Shown here one piece after another: positions 47,885-60,078 of a stretch of 64,000 nucleotides of DNA. The first letter of the stretch is position 1, and each line of letters opens with the position of its first letter. This DNA comes from Tachypleus tridentatus (lineage: Eukaryota; Arthropoda; Merostomata; Xiphosura; Limulidae): NCBI RefSeq assembly GCF_004210375.1, contig NC_134833.1:139864127-139928126 (forward strand), read 5' to 3'. The translations under genes and the position numbers were made by a program. The notes under the pieces are model-generated. The model had not been told where the DNA came from. It did not search any database and was given only the letters and a program-made list of their open reading frames with translations.

Positions 47885-48060
47885 CAAATATTTCACTTAA
47901 AGTTGAAGAAAAATGTTGATACTGTACGTGACTCTACAGCGAGGTGTTTAAAATCATTATATTATTTACAAATGTTTGTTTTTATTGGATCAAGCTTTCA
48001 TTCAGTTTTTAAAGCTCCTCATTTTCACGAGTTATTTCTTCACAATCAATTCTTGTCCGT

Positions 48061-48150
48061 CGCTGGTACAGCGGTAAGTCTACAAATTTACAACGTTAAA
48101 ATCAGGGGTATCAGGAGATAGCCCGATGTGGCTTTGCTATAAGAAAAACA
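48061..48150 (+). repeat. SINE-B with B-box deletion
   Basis: CGCTGGTACAGCGGTAAGTCTAC, TTACAACGTTAAAATCAGGGG, then a deletion of about 25 bp over the B box and CAGATAGCCCGATGTGGCTTTG-like tail. A weaker SINE-C-like remnant may follow at 48239-48331. Confidence 0.85.
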
Positions 48151-48331
48151 CAATAAACTATCATAGGTTACATCGAAAACATAGGAACTTGACATTTGTG
48201 TGTTTATTCATAAGGTATTCAGGGTTCAGAAGTAATCATGATGGCTTATAACGCAAAAATTCGAGGTCTGAACTCAACATCAGACATAATCTAAATAGTC
48301 CGCTGTGTAACTTTGTACTTAAAATAACAAA

Positions 48332-48798
48332 CTCATGTTACTAAAAAGTAGTTGGACACGTCTATTATATTATGAGCCCCAAACTGTAAACTTCTAATGT
48401 ATAATTAAATATCATTTAAATATTGAGGTTACAAAGTTAAAACATTTATTAACAAAAGAAAGGTATCAGAACCTTTACAAACCTCTTTACTGAGGGGTGA
48501 CATCGAGATCATAATGTTCTCGTGGTTTGATGGGCTTTCGTTTTATTTTTGTCTTGCTTTCTTTGTGTTGTTGTAAAACCGCCTCAGTCATTTTTTTTTG
48601 TTTCGAGTATTAATACACAGAGTGGTATACTAAACACAGAATATATCTCTTGATGACAAGAAACCCACTTGAAATAAAAATGTATCTCAGAACGGCTGGT
48701 ATGTTTAAAGATAGGAAATGCTATAATTCTTATCTTGAACTGTCAAAATACACATCACCTTTCATGTTGTATCATGAAGCTACCAACGGATTTTAAAG
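48332..48798. other. unassigned DNA
   Basis: Nothing recognised. Confidence 0.35.
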
Positions 48799-49240
48799 TT
48801 ACGTGTGAGAGTAAACTGGTATGTTGTTGCATTTAGACTTATCTTGAACTGTGAATGTTACGAGAGTAAGCTGGTATGTTGTACTTTTAGACTTACCTTG
48901 GACTGTGAATGTTACGTGTGAGAGTAAGCTGGTATGTTGTACTTTTAGACTTACCTTGGACTGTGAATGTTACGTGTGAGAGTAAGCTGGTATGTTGTAC
49001 TTTTAGACTTACCTTGGACTGTGAATGTTACGTGTGAGAGTAAGCTGGTATGTTGTACTTTTAGACTTACCTTGAGACTGTGAATGTTACGTGGACTGAG
49101 TTACGTAAGCTGGTATGTTGTACTTTTAGACTTACCTTGGACTGTGAATGTTACGTGTGAGAGTAAGCTAGTGTGTTGTACTTTTAGACTTACCTTGGAC
49201 TGTGAATGTTACGTGTGAGAGTAAGCTGGTACGTTAATGT
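48799..49240. repeat. tandem repeat, about 58 bp x 8
   Basis: The unit contains GTGAATGTTACGTGTGAGAG, TAAGCTGGTATGTTGTACTT and TTAGACTTACCTTGGACT. Central units are nearly identical; the first two and last are diverged. Most units keep the CpG in TTACGTG. Confidence 0.96.
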
Positions 49241-49288
49241 TTTCGACTTACTCTGAAGAATTAGGTAGGCTATTTGACGAACGAAGCT

Positions 49289-49570
49289 TGTTTGTTTGTT
49301 TGTTTTGGAATTTCGCACAAAGCTACTCGAGGGCTATCTGTGCTAGCCGTCCCTAATTTAGCAGTGTAAGACTAGAGGGAAGGCAGCTAGTCATCACCAC
49401 CCACCGCCAACTCTTGGGCTACTCTTTTACCAACGAATAGTGGGATTGACCGTCACATTATAACGCCCCCACGGCTGGGAGGGCGAGCATGTTTGGCGCG
49501 ACTCAGGCGCGAACCCGCGACCCTCAGATTACGAAGCGCACGCCTTAACGCGCTAGGCCATGCCGGGCCG
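49289..49570 (-). repeat. SINE-A, full length, with 11-bp TSD
   Basis: A complete copy with (TTTG)n at its 3' end, flanked by CGAACGAAGCT at 49278-49288 and 49571-49581. High CpG content and a perfect duplication mark a recent insertion. Confidence 0.96.
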
Positions 49571-49581
49571 CGAACGAAGCT

Positions 49582-49974
49582 AAAAAACTCGTTTTTTAAC
49601 CGTTAGATAACGAATTCAGTAGTTTTTTTAGAGTGATTAGTTAATAGCGTTATTGTTGGTATATTTTTATATGACTTACATTATTAAGGAATCTAACGAA
49701 TCAAGTCATGTCCTCACAATAGATTTGGTGTACAAATATCGAAATCTACTAATCGTTAATTCTTGGATTAGGAAACAACGGTAAAATGTCCAGTGAATGA
49801 CGATTATAATGAAGATTCATACATGTGAGAGATATTAACACGTTTACATTAAAATAAATAAAGATTTACACATGGCTCGTGTTATTCCACGGTATTTAAA
49901 GAAAAACAAAAGATTAAAGTGTGAATTCGTAAACGGATAAGAATCCGTTCAGCGTGTTGGCTTATTCATAAGGA
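49582..49974. other. unassigned DNA
   Basis: Nothing recognised. Confidence 0.35.
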
Positions 49975-50545
49975 AGTGTTTATAAAACAAAACTCACTTT
50001 AATTAACGTATTAATCTAGATTCATGAAAAATTGTTTATTAAACAACTTGAAACTCACCAATTACCGTACTAATCTAGATCCATAAAAAAGTGTTTATTA
50101 AATAACTTGAAACTCACTAATTACCGTACTAATCTAGATCCATGAAGAAGTGTTTATTAAACAACTTGAAACTCACTAATTACCGTACTAATTTAGATCC
50201 ATAAAAAAGTGTTTATTAAATAACTTGAAACTCACTAATTACTGTACTAATCTAGATCCATAAAAAGTGTTTATTGAACAACTTGAAACTCACTAATTAC
50301 CGTACTAATCTAGTTCCATAAAAAAGTGTTTATTAAACAACTTGAAACTCACTAATTACCGTACTAATCTAGATCCATGAAGAAGTGTTTATTAAACAAC
50401 TTGAAAGTCACTAATTACCGTACTAATCTAGATCCATAAAAAAGTGTTTATTAAATAACTTGAAACTCACTAATTACCGTACTAATCTAGATCTATGAGG
50501 AAGTGTTAATTAAATAACTTGAAACTCACTAATTACCGCAATAAT
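49975..50545. repeat. tandem repeat, about 59 bp x 9.5
   Basis: Units read GTGTTTATTAAACAACTTGA, AACTCACTAATTACCGTACT and AATCTAGATCCATAAAAAA with small changes. The AACTCACT block recurs about every 59 bp from about 50050 to 50523. The first unit is the most diverged. Confidence 0.95.
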
Positions 50546-50680
50546 TTAATTTTAAAATATTTATTTATGATCTCGAAAAAGAAGATAAAATCGGAAGACA
50601 CCAGTATTTTTTCATTGGTCATACTTACCACGATATATTAATTTTAAAATAATACTAGCGAGTTAATAAACTTTTTTTTT

Positions 50681-50920
50681 CATGTCTGATGGCTAGGGCA
50701 CTCGACTCGCAATCTGAGTGTCGCGGATTCGAATACCTGTCACCGAATACACTTGATGTTTCAGCTGTGGGCACATTATAATGTGACAGTCAATCCCATT
50801 ATTCGGTGGTGAAAGAATAGCCGTAGAAATGACGGTGAGCGGTCTTGACTAGCTGCCCTGCCTGTAGTTTTATCATTACTAAATTAGGGACGGTTAGCGC
50901 AGATAAAACCTCATAATTTT
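50681..50920 (+). repeat. SINE-A, diverged
   Basis: TGATGGCTAGGGCACTCGACTCGCAATCTGAGTGTCG, the B box GGATTCGAATACC, ATTATAATGTGACAGTCAATCCC and TAAATTAGGGACGG are readable; the tail is damaged. Confidence 0.8.
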
Positions 50921-51450
50921 ATGCTATCAGCTTTACATTGTAGAATTTGTTTAAAATATTTATATATTAATTTCACACTATTTGGGTGACCTAACTTAAC
51001 ATGAACATCGAGTTAGAAATACAGATGTGGTTCAATTTATAAAATTAACCTTTATAATTCAGTAACTTAAAACATTTCGTAGAAGAGCAATAATTTTTAT
51101 GGCATGTTATTCAAATGTTAACATGTGATACTTTGGACATTGAAAAATGTAATACATTTCTCTTCAACGCCATATTTCATTAACCACACAGGAAGCAATT
51201 TATGTTTGTATAACAACGGTTTTGTACGTTTTCTCCAGGGACAGTTGTTAAAAACCTTGCTCCATTAGAACAAAATATATCCTCCACACCTTTCTCCGCA
51301 ATTCAGTTCTTTTTAAAGGTAAACAGCTTCCTGGGTAGTAGTCCTCTCATATCTTCGTTTCCTCCCACCCTTTTGGACAAATTTTAGCAAATTGTAAAAA
51401 TCTCACGTCTTTTAACAGTTTCGCTAATATTTCATCTCTGATACCGACTT
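50921..51450. other. unassigned DNA
   Basis: Nothing recognised. Confidence 0.35.
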
Positions 51451-51462
51451 ACTTAACGATTA

Positions 51463-51735
51463 AGGGCCGGCATAGCCAAGTGGCTAAGACGCTCGATTCG
51501 TAAACTGAGGGTCGCGGGTTCAAATCCCCGTCACACCAAACATGCTCGCTCTATAAGTCGTGGGGGCGCTATAGTTTGCGATCAGTCTCACTATTGGTTG
51601 GTAAAATAGTAGCCCAAGAGATAGCGGTGGGCGGTGATGACTAGCTGCCTTTCCTCGAGACTTACACTACTAAATTAGGGACCATTAACGCAGATAGCCC
51701 TCGTGTAGCTTTGTGCGAAATTCAAAAATAAACGA
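51463..51735 (+). repeat. SINE-A, full length, with TSD
   Basis: Flanked by ACTTAACGATTA (51451-51462) and ACTTAAAGATTA (51736-51747), one mismatch. The head GGGCCGGCATAGCCAAGTGG and the B box GGGTTCAAATCCCC are well preserved. Confidence 0.92.
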
Positions 51736-51747
51736 ACTTAAAGATTA

Positions 51748-52150
51748 TCATATACTTTAAAATATTATATCTCTTTTAACCTTTTAAAACAGTTGAAAAT
51801 AGAACAAAATATACAATTAAAAGTGTAAAATGAGAAGAAAAACTCGTAATTTAATAAGTTCGTTAACTACGCTCATCGAATGTGATAAATTATAAAATGA
51901 TCATTTATACTTAAAACGTTCAAATAAATGTATGTAAAATATTAGGTAGTTCTATTAATATATTTGTTTTTTGTGGATACATTTTGTTATCAGTTTTATT
52001 AGTTACAGGTTGACGACTCTCAAGCTGTAGGTGAGTTATAATAGTAACTGTCAATTCCTTGGGTATGTCCTTGTTTATTGGCTGCCTTCTCTTCGAAAAG
52101 ATGGCAGACAGCTTTCCCATATATTAAAAATAAAAATGTTATTGCTCGCA
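51748..52150. other. unassigned AT-rich DNA
   Basis: Nothing recognised. Confidence 0.35.
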
Positions 52151-52156
52151 TCTAAT

Positions 52157-52437
52157 ATTTGAATTTCGTACATAGCTACACGAGAGCTATCGGCACTACC
52201 CGTCTCTAATTTAGCAGTGATAAAAACTAGATTCAAGGCAGCTAGTGATCACCACCCACTGCCAACTATTGGGCAACTCTTTTACCAACGAAGAGTGGGA
52301 TTAATCGTCACTTTATAACACCCTGACGGCTGAAAGAGCGAGCATGTTTTGGTAAGACGGGAGATTCGAACTCGCGCCCCTCAGATCGCGACTCAAGCGC
52401 CCTAACCACCTGGCCATGTCGGGCCGCACCTCTAATG
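52157..52437 (-). repeat. SINE-A, full length
   Basis: A minus-strand copy from GGCCCGACATGGCCAGGTGGTTAGGGC to a degraded tail. The short match TCTAAT at 52151-52156 and 52441-52446 may be what is left of a target duplication. Confidence 0.92.
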
Positions 52438-54599
52438 ACAGTCGTATTATTTGTACTATTACGTGTATGTAAACAGCGTAATTCAAAACGTTAACACAAG
52501 ATATTGATAACATTTCATATACAGGATGAGTTCTCTCCATCATTTGAGATTCGTGGCTGAAAAAGAATCATCGTGGAACCGGATGGGGGGGGGGATCCTT
52601 CTACGAGAACTTTCCTCGTTTTTGTTGAAAACAAAATAAATGTTATATTTGTTGACGAACAGCGGTTAAAGATCACTCATTGAGTAAAAAAAAAACAAAG
52701 TTTCACTATTTTATGTGATGAGTCAAACCACGTGCACATAAATCACCGTGAGCAGCGAAGTTTCCTCTCGTTATGTTTTTTTTCATTTCCAGGAAGATGC
52801 GAGTTCAAACATTTACGGACTTTTCAACAGACACGTGAAAACTTATAAACCATCGTGTTGATGTTCTTACCTTCAACATAAAACAAAAATTTTTGAACGA
52901 ACTCCAGTTCAGGGAGAAGTGTACCAGGTGAGACATGTCGTTCTTCATAGTAAATAGGCTTAATGTTTTTCCTGCTTCCTGTTGAATATCTTAAGCTTCT
53001 AACACATCGGGCAGAAGGGATACACGTTCACCTCTCTCTTTTTTACCCAGTTAGTTTACATACACCAGTATTAACACTATGTTAAATTGTCTTAGCGTTC
53101 CTAACCCCCACATACAAACATTCACTTTCTAACGAAAGTTAAGCATACATGTTGCATACAAACTGTAAGCATCATTAACTGTTCCTTCTAGACTTTGGAA
53201 AACTTATCTTTTCATGCTTGTCTGCCATTCCCTAGGCATCAAATCTCGATGAGCGCTGAACGAATGGTGATTGTGGTGTTTGCGCGTTTAAGTTAATGTT
53301 AACATCTGATGTTCAATCGCCAAACTATAGCCTCCCACCCCCACCTCTTCCGACCACAAAGCTCATCAAAGCAGTACCTTACAGTATCGGACTTAGTTTA
53401 TAATTTATTCTCGCGTTTATAGTACCATGAACACAAACACTAAAACACAACAATTGGTGTCAGTTTGTAATATCACAGTAGAAACACGGTTACGTGGTCG
53501 TTCATGAACGTTTACAAGTAAAACAGATTGACCATTACTTTTCTTATACACCTATTGTTTGTTTACTAAATGTTTGGATCTGTTTATTTGTGTGCCTCTT
53601 TTCAGTATTCAGTTATCTGTATTTCAGTTGTCTGCTATCTGTTGGTTGTGTTTTATTTTTATCGTTATTCTTTCTGTCTTTACTTTTTATAGGTATTAGT
53701 TTTCTGGGCTACTGGTTTATGACGTCAGCATTTCTAGCCAGTTTTTATTATTATCATTACTTTTAGTACAGGGTTGTTTCGTACGCTTTTAAAGTAGCTT
53801 GTATTTGGTCTATAGCTGGTTTTAGAATGTGACTAACCGTAGATGAATGAATTGGAAATATCCGTATTGTTACGTTACACCTATAGAGCTCCGAGTGCAC
53901 TCGGAGCAAACAACAAAACGTCATGTTGCTTCAGGTATAATACATGAAGTATAACAAAGTTTGTTGGTCACTACTAGCGAAACGATAAATTTAAATACCA
54001 CATAAAAGAAATATGGCACTGTTGTCTACTCTTTTTACTTCCTGTTGATGCAGTTTAAGATGGTGAGTAACACAAACATACACCGCTTGTATCTGCTTCT
54101 CCAAGATGGTGATCGTAAAATGTTATTTTGTTATGGTGAAGGTAAGACGTTGATATTGACGATTTATGTGGTTCCTCGGTACTTCATTATTGAATTTTAT
54201 GTCACTGCTAGGCCTTTATTTGATTGAGTAATTTAGCCCACCTCTATAAAACTTCATCACAAGATGTTGGTTAATGATATCTTTTATGATCTGTTATAAA
54301 GTGCGAAGTAAATAATAAAAAGGAAAAATTTCTAACTCTACTAGCAGCGACATCTAGCGATATAATGTCTAAGTTCTATAGTATATATGCATTATGTCCA
54401 TCAACAAATGTCGTTTTTTATTCTTATCTTTAAATAAATAAAATACTGCTGATATACTGTAAAAAGATCTGTGGCTCTGTATGAATACAATTTAAAATAA
54501 TTAGCACTTTGTTCATTAATAATTAGATGTTTTTTTGCAAGTTCATCAAATCAAAAAAGAGCATATAAACAACAAGAAATGTACTAAATGTTCCACCAT
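52438..54599. other. unassigned DNA
   Basis: Contains a G9 run near 52584. T-rich open frames (for example 53494-53766) lack motifs. No gene or SINE recognised. Confidence 0.35.
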
Positions 54600-55318
54600 T
54601 TAACTATAGATATTGGTAGATAACATACACATATCGGTAGGTAGATGGAAAGATAACAGCCATAGGCAAGCAGTTAGGCTGGTTAGACAAACAGACAAAT
54701 CTAGATTTTAGCTATTTTTGAACAAAAATAACTGAAGTTATGAATAGATGACAGATATAGGCAGGCAGATGGATAGCTTAGACAGAGATAAATCTATACC
54801 TTATTTATTTTTGACAAGAATTATAAACTTTAAATCGTGCTTTAGACAACAACAACACACAAAATTTAAATTTCCAAATTATAATGTTTCAACTGTTAAC
54901 TACAAATTTTGACAATGAGCAGAAACAAACACACCGGACTGCTTGTGTGTGAATAAGACACTCAGATCGAACCAGGCACACCTAGTCTACACACGTACAA
55001 ATAATGGAAAGACACACACACGGTGAGAATGGTGAACCTTTCACGTTTTTTATTACGTGTAAGACTAAACCACAATGTATACATTTTCTTAGCGACCCAA
55101 TTTACTGGTATTAAACACCCGACAAGTCAATAATTGTTTATTTAATTCAACATATTTTTGTAGCCAAATAAAATGAGGTGTGGTTTGTGTAGTGCAATTT
55201 TGTTTGTGTACAACGACAGACGAACACAGAGTGACATACAGATAGACAAAGATGAACAGACTAATAGATTTATACAGACAGACAGGACAAATTAAGATAG
55301 ACAGATGTCCAACGATAG
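54600..55318. repeat. degenerate TAGACAGA / GATA-rich low-complexity DNA
   Basis: Clusters of AGATAG, TAGACAGA and GATGGATAG at 54605-54810 and 55205-55318, interspersed with non-repetitive AT-rich DNA; an eroded microsatellite. Confidence 0.6.
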
Positions 55319-55560
55319 ATAAGTGACTAGATTGATACAGAGAAATAGACAGATGAATATATTGATACAGGTAGACAAGACAAAGACACAGACGAACAAA
55401 TTAGATTATTGAACGAAGCTAACTCTATGCTAATTCTCCACGTACGATATATACACTATCACAACAAATTGGACAATAACTAACACTGATGTTTTAATGT
55501 GCTAGTAGAAACATTCCATTGCCTACTTTGTGTAACAATTATAAGTTCTACTTTCGTCTC
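55319..55560. repeat. segmental duplication, copy 1 (empty site)
   Basis: Matches 58335-58690: GACTAGATTGATACAGA, AGACAAGACAAAGA, GAACAAATTA, GAAGCTAACTCT, TACACTATCACAACAA and TTGGACAATAACTAACACTG occur in the same order. Copy 2 carries a SINE-B that is absent here. Confidence 0.9.
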
Positions 55561-55699
55561 TATCCCCGTGTCTTCACATTTATCATTAACAGGCTGAATC
55601 AGTAAAACCTTCTGATGTAAAATATTGCCATACCGTGGTTGTATTATTTTTATTTGGTCGTAAATTCCTTTGTGTGTGTATGTGTGTGTGTTGCACATA

Positions 55700-56107
55700 A
55701 GGTTTTTCTCATTGGTTGGGTGTGCAGTGCCTTGCTATTGGTTAACAAGAGACCCCGGGAAGTTGTGAACAGGCCTCGAGGTGGCCGGATAACTGAGCAT
55801 CTTCAGACAGGCCACCAGCGTTGCTGAGAGTGGAGCTGAGGTCGATGGTTCAATAACAGCGACTCGTAGTTTCACTTTTCCTTTCCCAACTCTACTGATC
55901 GGTTCATCGTTCCTGTGGAACAACTAGCAAAACGTTCATTTTTCCCACTCCCTCAGACCAGCTATTGTATCCCTACTCGAAGTGATTCCATTATTCAGAA
56001 AATAAAGAATTGTTTATCCCACTTACAGAAAGCTGGAAACACGTGGGGTGAGGTGCGTGGAGACATTGTCGAGCACGCGGCACGTGACTGCAACAAAGTG
56101 ACTTGAA
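55700..56107 (+). promoter_or_regulatory. putative promoter and 5' UTR region
   Basis: Less AT-rich than its surroundings and CpG-bearing. Two inverted CCAAT boxes (ATTGG at about 55711 and 55735) lie upstream. A CACGTG E-box is present in GCGGCACGTGACTG (about 56080). The region precedes an ATG in good context and a strong splice donor. No TATA box seen. Confidence 0.35.
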
Positions 56108-56133
56108 ATGGCACGCACTATTGTTAGTTTCAG
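56108..56133 (+). CDS. candidate first coding exon (unidentified gene)
   Basis: AAATGGC places an ATG at 56108 in favourable context. The frame MARTIVSFR runs into TTTCAG|GTAAGTG, a near-consensus splice donor at 56134, leaving phase 2. An in-frame stop (TGA 56104-56106 is in another frame) does not decide the start. No second exon could be found in the rest of the window. Confidence 0.3.
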
Positions 56134-57039
56134 GTAAGTGTGCCAGTTTTTCTATCACGTTTAACGAACAGAGAGATGGAGTTTATCCAAACAATTCAAT
56201 CCAGCTTTTAAAGAGATGTATTGTAAAGTCACAAAGTGACAAGCAACACGAAAGTTTCCGAATTTTACAAAACTTGTAATTTTAATATGAACACACCACG
56301 TATTATCGCTAACACTTGTGTTAGGTGAGTACAGGAGGGACACCTGTTACGCGACACTTGAGAGAAATATAAAACGTTACTGTGAAAAACAGTGACCAGT
56401 AATAGAATATTCAATCATCTTTTACTTCCGGGGGAAAATCTAGTCAATCGAATCCCAAAATTATTATCTTGGTGTATTTCAACCTACTTTTACTCATGAT
56501 TCGTTTGAAACTTGAAACGTCGCAAATTAAGGATTTTAGTAAGGGAAATTGTTTTCATAGCACATGTACAATAAAAATAATATATTAGAAACTAAGAACA
56601 ATTATTGATTCATGTATATATACTGTTAATATTTAAAATTGTTAGTGTGTTTTAATGTGAGACTTAATAATAAACACTTCCAAGTTCTCTACAACAATAT
56701 ATTAAAACTAATTTTACAGTGTCAAAGTAAATTTTAGATCGATGTAAATTATTAAAAATAGTTATGTTTAAACCTATGACAGCTAACAGTTATTGTGAAA
56801 GTCAGGTCATAAAGAAAATAAAATGTAGCAACAAAGATAAAATGATACCAGTTAGAAGATGAGAAATTATAAACCAAGAAAACATTTAATAATTTACTAC
56901 ATTACAGTATGTACCTTAACATCGTTTGTTGTATACCTGTTACTATGCTATTTTGTTTCCCTGTATGGTTTGGTCCTGAAACGAGCAAGCGCACGCACAC
57001 CTCGCGTGGGATTTATTTCGTTGTTTTCACGGGAATGGG
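56134..57039. other. unassigned DNA
   Basis: Possibly intronic if the 56108 exon is real; nothing else recognised. Confidence 0.3.
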
Positions 57040-57156
57040 TCCCCCGCTTGTACAGCAGTAAGTCTACGGATTTACAACATTAAAATCAGGGGTATGATTC
57101 CCCTCGGTGGGCTCAGCAGATAGCCCGGTGTGGCTTTGCTCTAAGAAAACACCCAC
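57040..57156 (+). repeat. SINE-B, full length
   Basis: CCCCCGCTTGTACAGCAGTAAGTCTACGG (A box), GGGGTATGATTCCCCTCGGTGG (B box), CAGCAGATAGCCCGGTGTGGCTTTGC and CTAAGAAAACACC. Confidence 0.93.
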
Positions 57157-57569
57157 CCAAGTACTTCGCGGGGATGGCGAGACGGTGCGCGTGTGCGTCA
57201 TTCGCTTGACGCGGCGTTGAACGTGACTCTCGTTCAGCGTCAGCTTCACCTATTAAATAAATATTTAAACAGTTGCCAAACTCGAAACGTTCGTCCGATT
57301 GCTAATACATGTAAACTCGAGTTTTTCTAGCAAAATTTAATTGAAATTGGCTCAGCCAGTAACAACAACTTGTGATATCAAGACACTAGCTGTCTTTTAA
57401 ATTTACCACATAAAGTTTTGTCTGAGAAACATTCTCAGACGTGATTTTCGGAAGTGTAACAGGTATTTGCTGTATAAGACAACGACTTGGAGAATAAAAT
57501 TTGTACCTGATTATTAACACTCCTACGGAGAGACGTTTCTAGTCCTGATTTCTCCAAGCCCGTTCTCCA

Positions 57570-57603
<34 letters not shown>

Positions 57604-58334
57604 TGGGAATCTCGTTAATCCATTCATTAATGAATTTAAATGGCAATTTCATTTAAGTACAAAATTATTAGCCTAATATTAATAACCTTTCAAGTTGCTC
57701 TGGGGCCTATTAGGCCCCACTTTTCGTAGGAGTGTTAAAGGATACTTTTCCTCAAGACAGAACGAACGTTTCGAATACCTACACTAATCTCTTGATTTGC
57801 TAGAAGAACAAAACTGCTACCTAATCCACTCGATTTTCTGTAAAACTGTCAGCTCACGCCAGAAAAGGGGTGCGTAGCACTTGAAGCACGTGACTAGTTA
57901 GTTGTGAATGGATGTTCGCCAAATGTAAATTGCAGCTCGTGACGTTCAACAAGACACGACTGATGAAAAACAAAATTGTCTGCGTATTCTTTGTAGTGTT
58001 GTATAATGTGTGATTAACTATTTAATCGATTGAAATATCTATAAACGATTTGGAAATTAACTTTTTATGCTTTGTATTCATTTTTTTAAACCTTACAATG
58101 GTAAGTCTCAGAGTTTAATCCGCACAACTGACATAAAGACTTAACCCATTGTATAACTTTGTATTAACACAGATAAAAATATTTAAAGAAGGCACGTGAG
58201 TTTAGATGAACGTAGGAATGAGGTGATAGACTTTACGTTTGTTTGATTAGTTGGTATTGGATTTCATGCAAATCTATTCGAGAGCAATCTAATTTTGAAA
58301 TGATAGATTAGAGGAAAAGCGGCCAAACATAGTT
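57157..58334. other. unassigned DNA
   Basis: No gene recognised. 58250-58327 may hold a decayed minus-strand SINE-A tail (ATTTCATGCAAATCTATTCGAGAGCAATCT and AGATTAGAGGAAAAGCGGCC). Confidence 0.35.
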
Positions 58335-58690
58335 AAATGACTAGATTGATACAGATAGACAGGACAAAGATAGGCAACAGACACAGATGAACAAATTAAT
58401 TTAATGACGTGAAGCTAACTCTCTATTTATATACGTCACTCTCAACCACTTTTTTTGTTTGTTTGTTTTCTTATAGCAAAGCCACACCGGGCTATCTGCT
58501 GAGCCAACCGAGGGGAATCGAACCCCTGATTTTAGTGTTGTAAATCCGAAGACATACCGCTGTACTAGCGGGGGGCACACTCTCAACCACACGATATACA
58601 CTATCACAACAAGCTGGACAATAACTAACACTGATGTTTAAATATGCTAATAGAAACATTTCACTGTCACGATTACAAGCCCTACTTTTA
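58335..58690. repeat. segmental duplication, copy 2 (with SINE insertion)
   Basis: Homologous to 55319-55560 on both sides of the SINE-B at 58450-58577. Between the copies lie about 2.8 kb without similarity. Confidence 0.9.
58450..58577 (-). repeat. SINE-B, full length, with 13-bp TSD
   Basis: A well preserved minus-strand copy with A box GCTAGTACAGCGGTATGTCTTC and B box GGGGTTCGATTCCCC. It is flanked by CACTCTCAACCAC at 58437-58449 and 58578-58590. The paralogous site at about 55445 is empty, which confirms the insertion limits. Confidence 0.97.
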
Positions 58691-58696
58691 TTTACA

Positions 58697-58800
58697 ATTT
58701 GGGCTACTCTTTACCAATTAATAGTGGGACTGACTGTCACATATAACGCCTCCACCACCCTCAGGCTGCGAGTTGAGTGTACTAACCGCCAGTTAGTAAG
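58697..58800 (-). repeat. SINE-A fragment with internal deletion
   Basis: TTGGGCTACTCTTTACCAATTAATAGTGGGACTGACTGTCACAT is the minus-strand SINE-A body. It then jumps to CCCTCAGGCTGCGAGTTGAGTG, a remnant of the head. Confidence 0.7.
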
Positions 58801-59821
58801 TAACGTGGTTACTTAGGGTTAGTGGAAAGCAGTGCCATCTACTGTTTTGCTTTGCTTAAACTCTGAAAAAAGTTCATTATTCCGTCTGACGTAATTGTTT
58901 TTTTTACTTGTTTTTTTCTATTGTGTATCAGAGAAGTAACCGTCACAAATAAGGGTCAGCCCATAATTACCGAACTATAAATAAAAACTAATTAACGTAA
59001 CGGCCGCAGGTTATGAGCCATGAATGAACCACGCCACATATGGCTGACTTAGGTATTTAGAGGATGAAGACTTAATCAAAAGGTGAAGATGGGTTCTACT
59101 TTAAAATACGTGGTAGAAATGACAGCCGTCATCTTGTGAAAAGTAAGATATCCCAGAATATTGACTTTAGTCTTACTTTGTCAGTGAAAAATATTGACTA
59201 CTTTCAAACTTTCTTTTCTTCTCAGCACCGGAACCCATTTATTTCTAGGATTTGTCAACCTTGAGTCTCTACCGAAAACCAGCATCAACCTTTTGAGTAA
59301 TTCGAATATTTTACACAAATCATAAATGTAAATATTCAGAAAGCTCCCCTAGCGGCAAGTGAGTACAACTTACTAGCAGGAAATGTCAACTCTACGGTTT
59401 TATGTTTCAAACAAGACTTTTATAATCGTGTGCTTACATGGGCTAGCCAGGTTCGAGCGGACATAAACAAAATTTAATGTTCTTCTATTACATATCTCAA
59501 AGACTTAGGCTTAAGATACTTTGGATAGCAAAGTATCGAATGTAACTTATAAGCTATATCATACCGTAAAGAGAAAAATGAACTTAATTTCACAGATATC
59601 TGTTCTACACTGGAATCTCATTCCATCTTTTATTTACTCGTAATTTAATTTTAATACATCATAGTTTGACAAACATTGTGTATACACACGTTCCTTTTTG
59701 TATTTTCAGAGACAGCGTATCTGAAAAACAAACAGTCCATATCAGTTTTGTGCGATGTATCCGTACTTATTAATCTATTAGTTATACCACTACTTTTTAG
59801 ACAATTTTAAAGCGTACAAAA
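58801..59821. other. unassigned DNA
   Basis: No gene or repeat recognised. Confidence 0.35.
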
Positions 59822-59918
59822 ACTTCCACTGACTTAGCGTTAAGTCTGTAGGCTTGTAATGCCAACAATTAGGTTTCGATAACCTTTATGTAACTTTGTG
59901 TTCAACGAAAACAAAGAA
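59822..59918 (+). repeat. SINE-C-like copy, decayed
   Basis: CACTGACTTAGCGTTAAGTCTGTAGGCTTGTAATGCC (A box and following), AGGTTTCGATAACC (B box), then GTAACTTTGTGTTCAACGAAAACAAAG as tail. Confidence 0.6.
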
Positions 59919-59940
59919 TAAAAGTAGCAAAAATTACGTC

Positions 59941-60056
59941 CCCCACTGGAACAGCGGTAAGTCATCGGATTTACAACGCTAAAATCAGGGGTTCAATTCC
60001 TCTCGGTGGATACAGCAGATACCCCGATGAGACTTTGGTATAAGAAAAAAACACAA
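59941..60056 (+). repeat. SINE-B, full length
   Basis: CCCCACTGGAACAGCGGTAAGTCATCGG, GGGGTTCAATTCCTCTCGGTGG and CAGCAGATACCCCGATGAGACTTTGG with an A-rich end. Confidence 0.92.
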
Positions 60057-60078
60057 ACAATACTCCGCTACCTTTAAA

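Noticed and set aside
53494-53766. 90-codon frame resembling a multi-pass membrane peptide
   Set aside because: T-rich low-complexity DNA with no homologous motif, splice context or conservation evidence.
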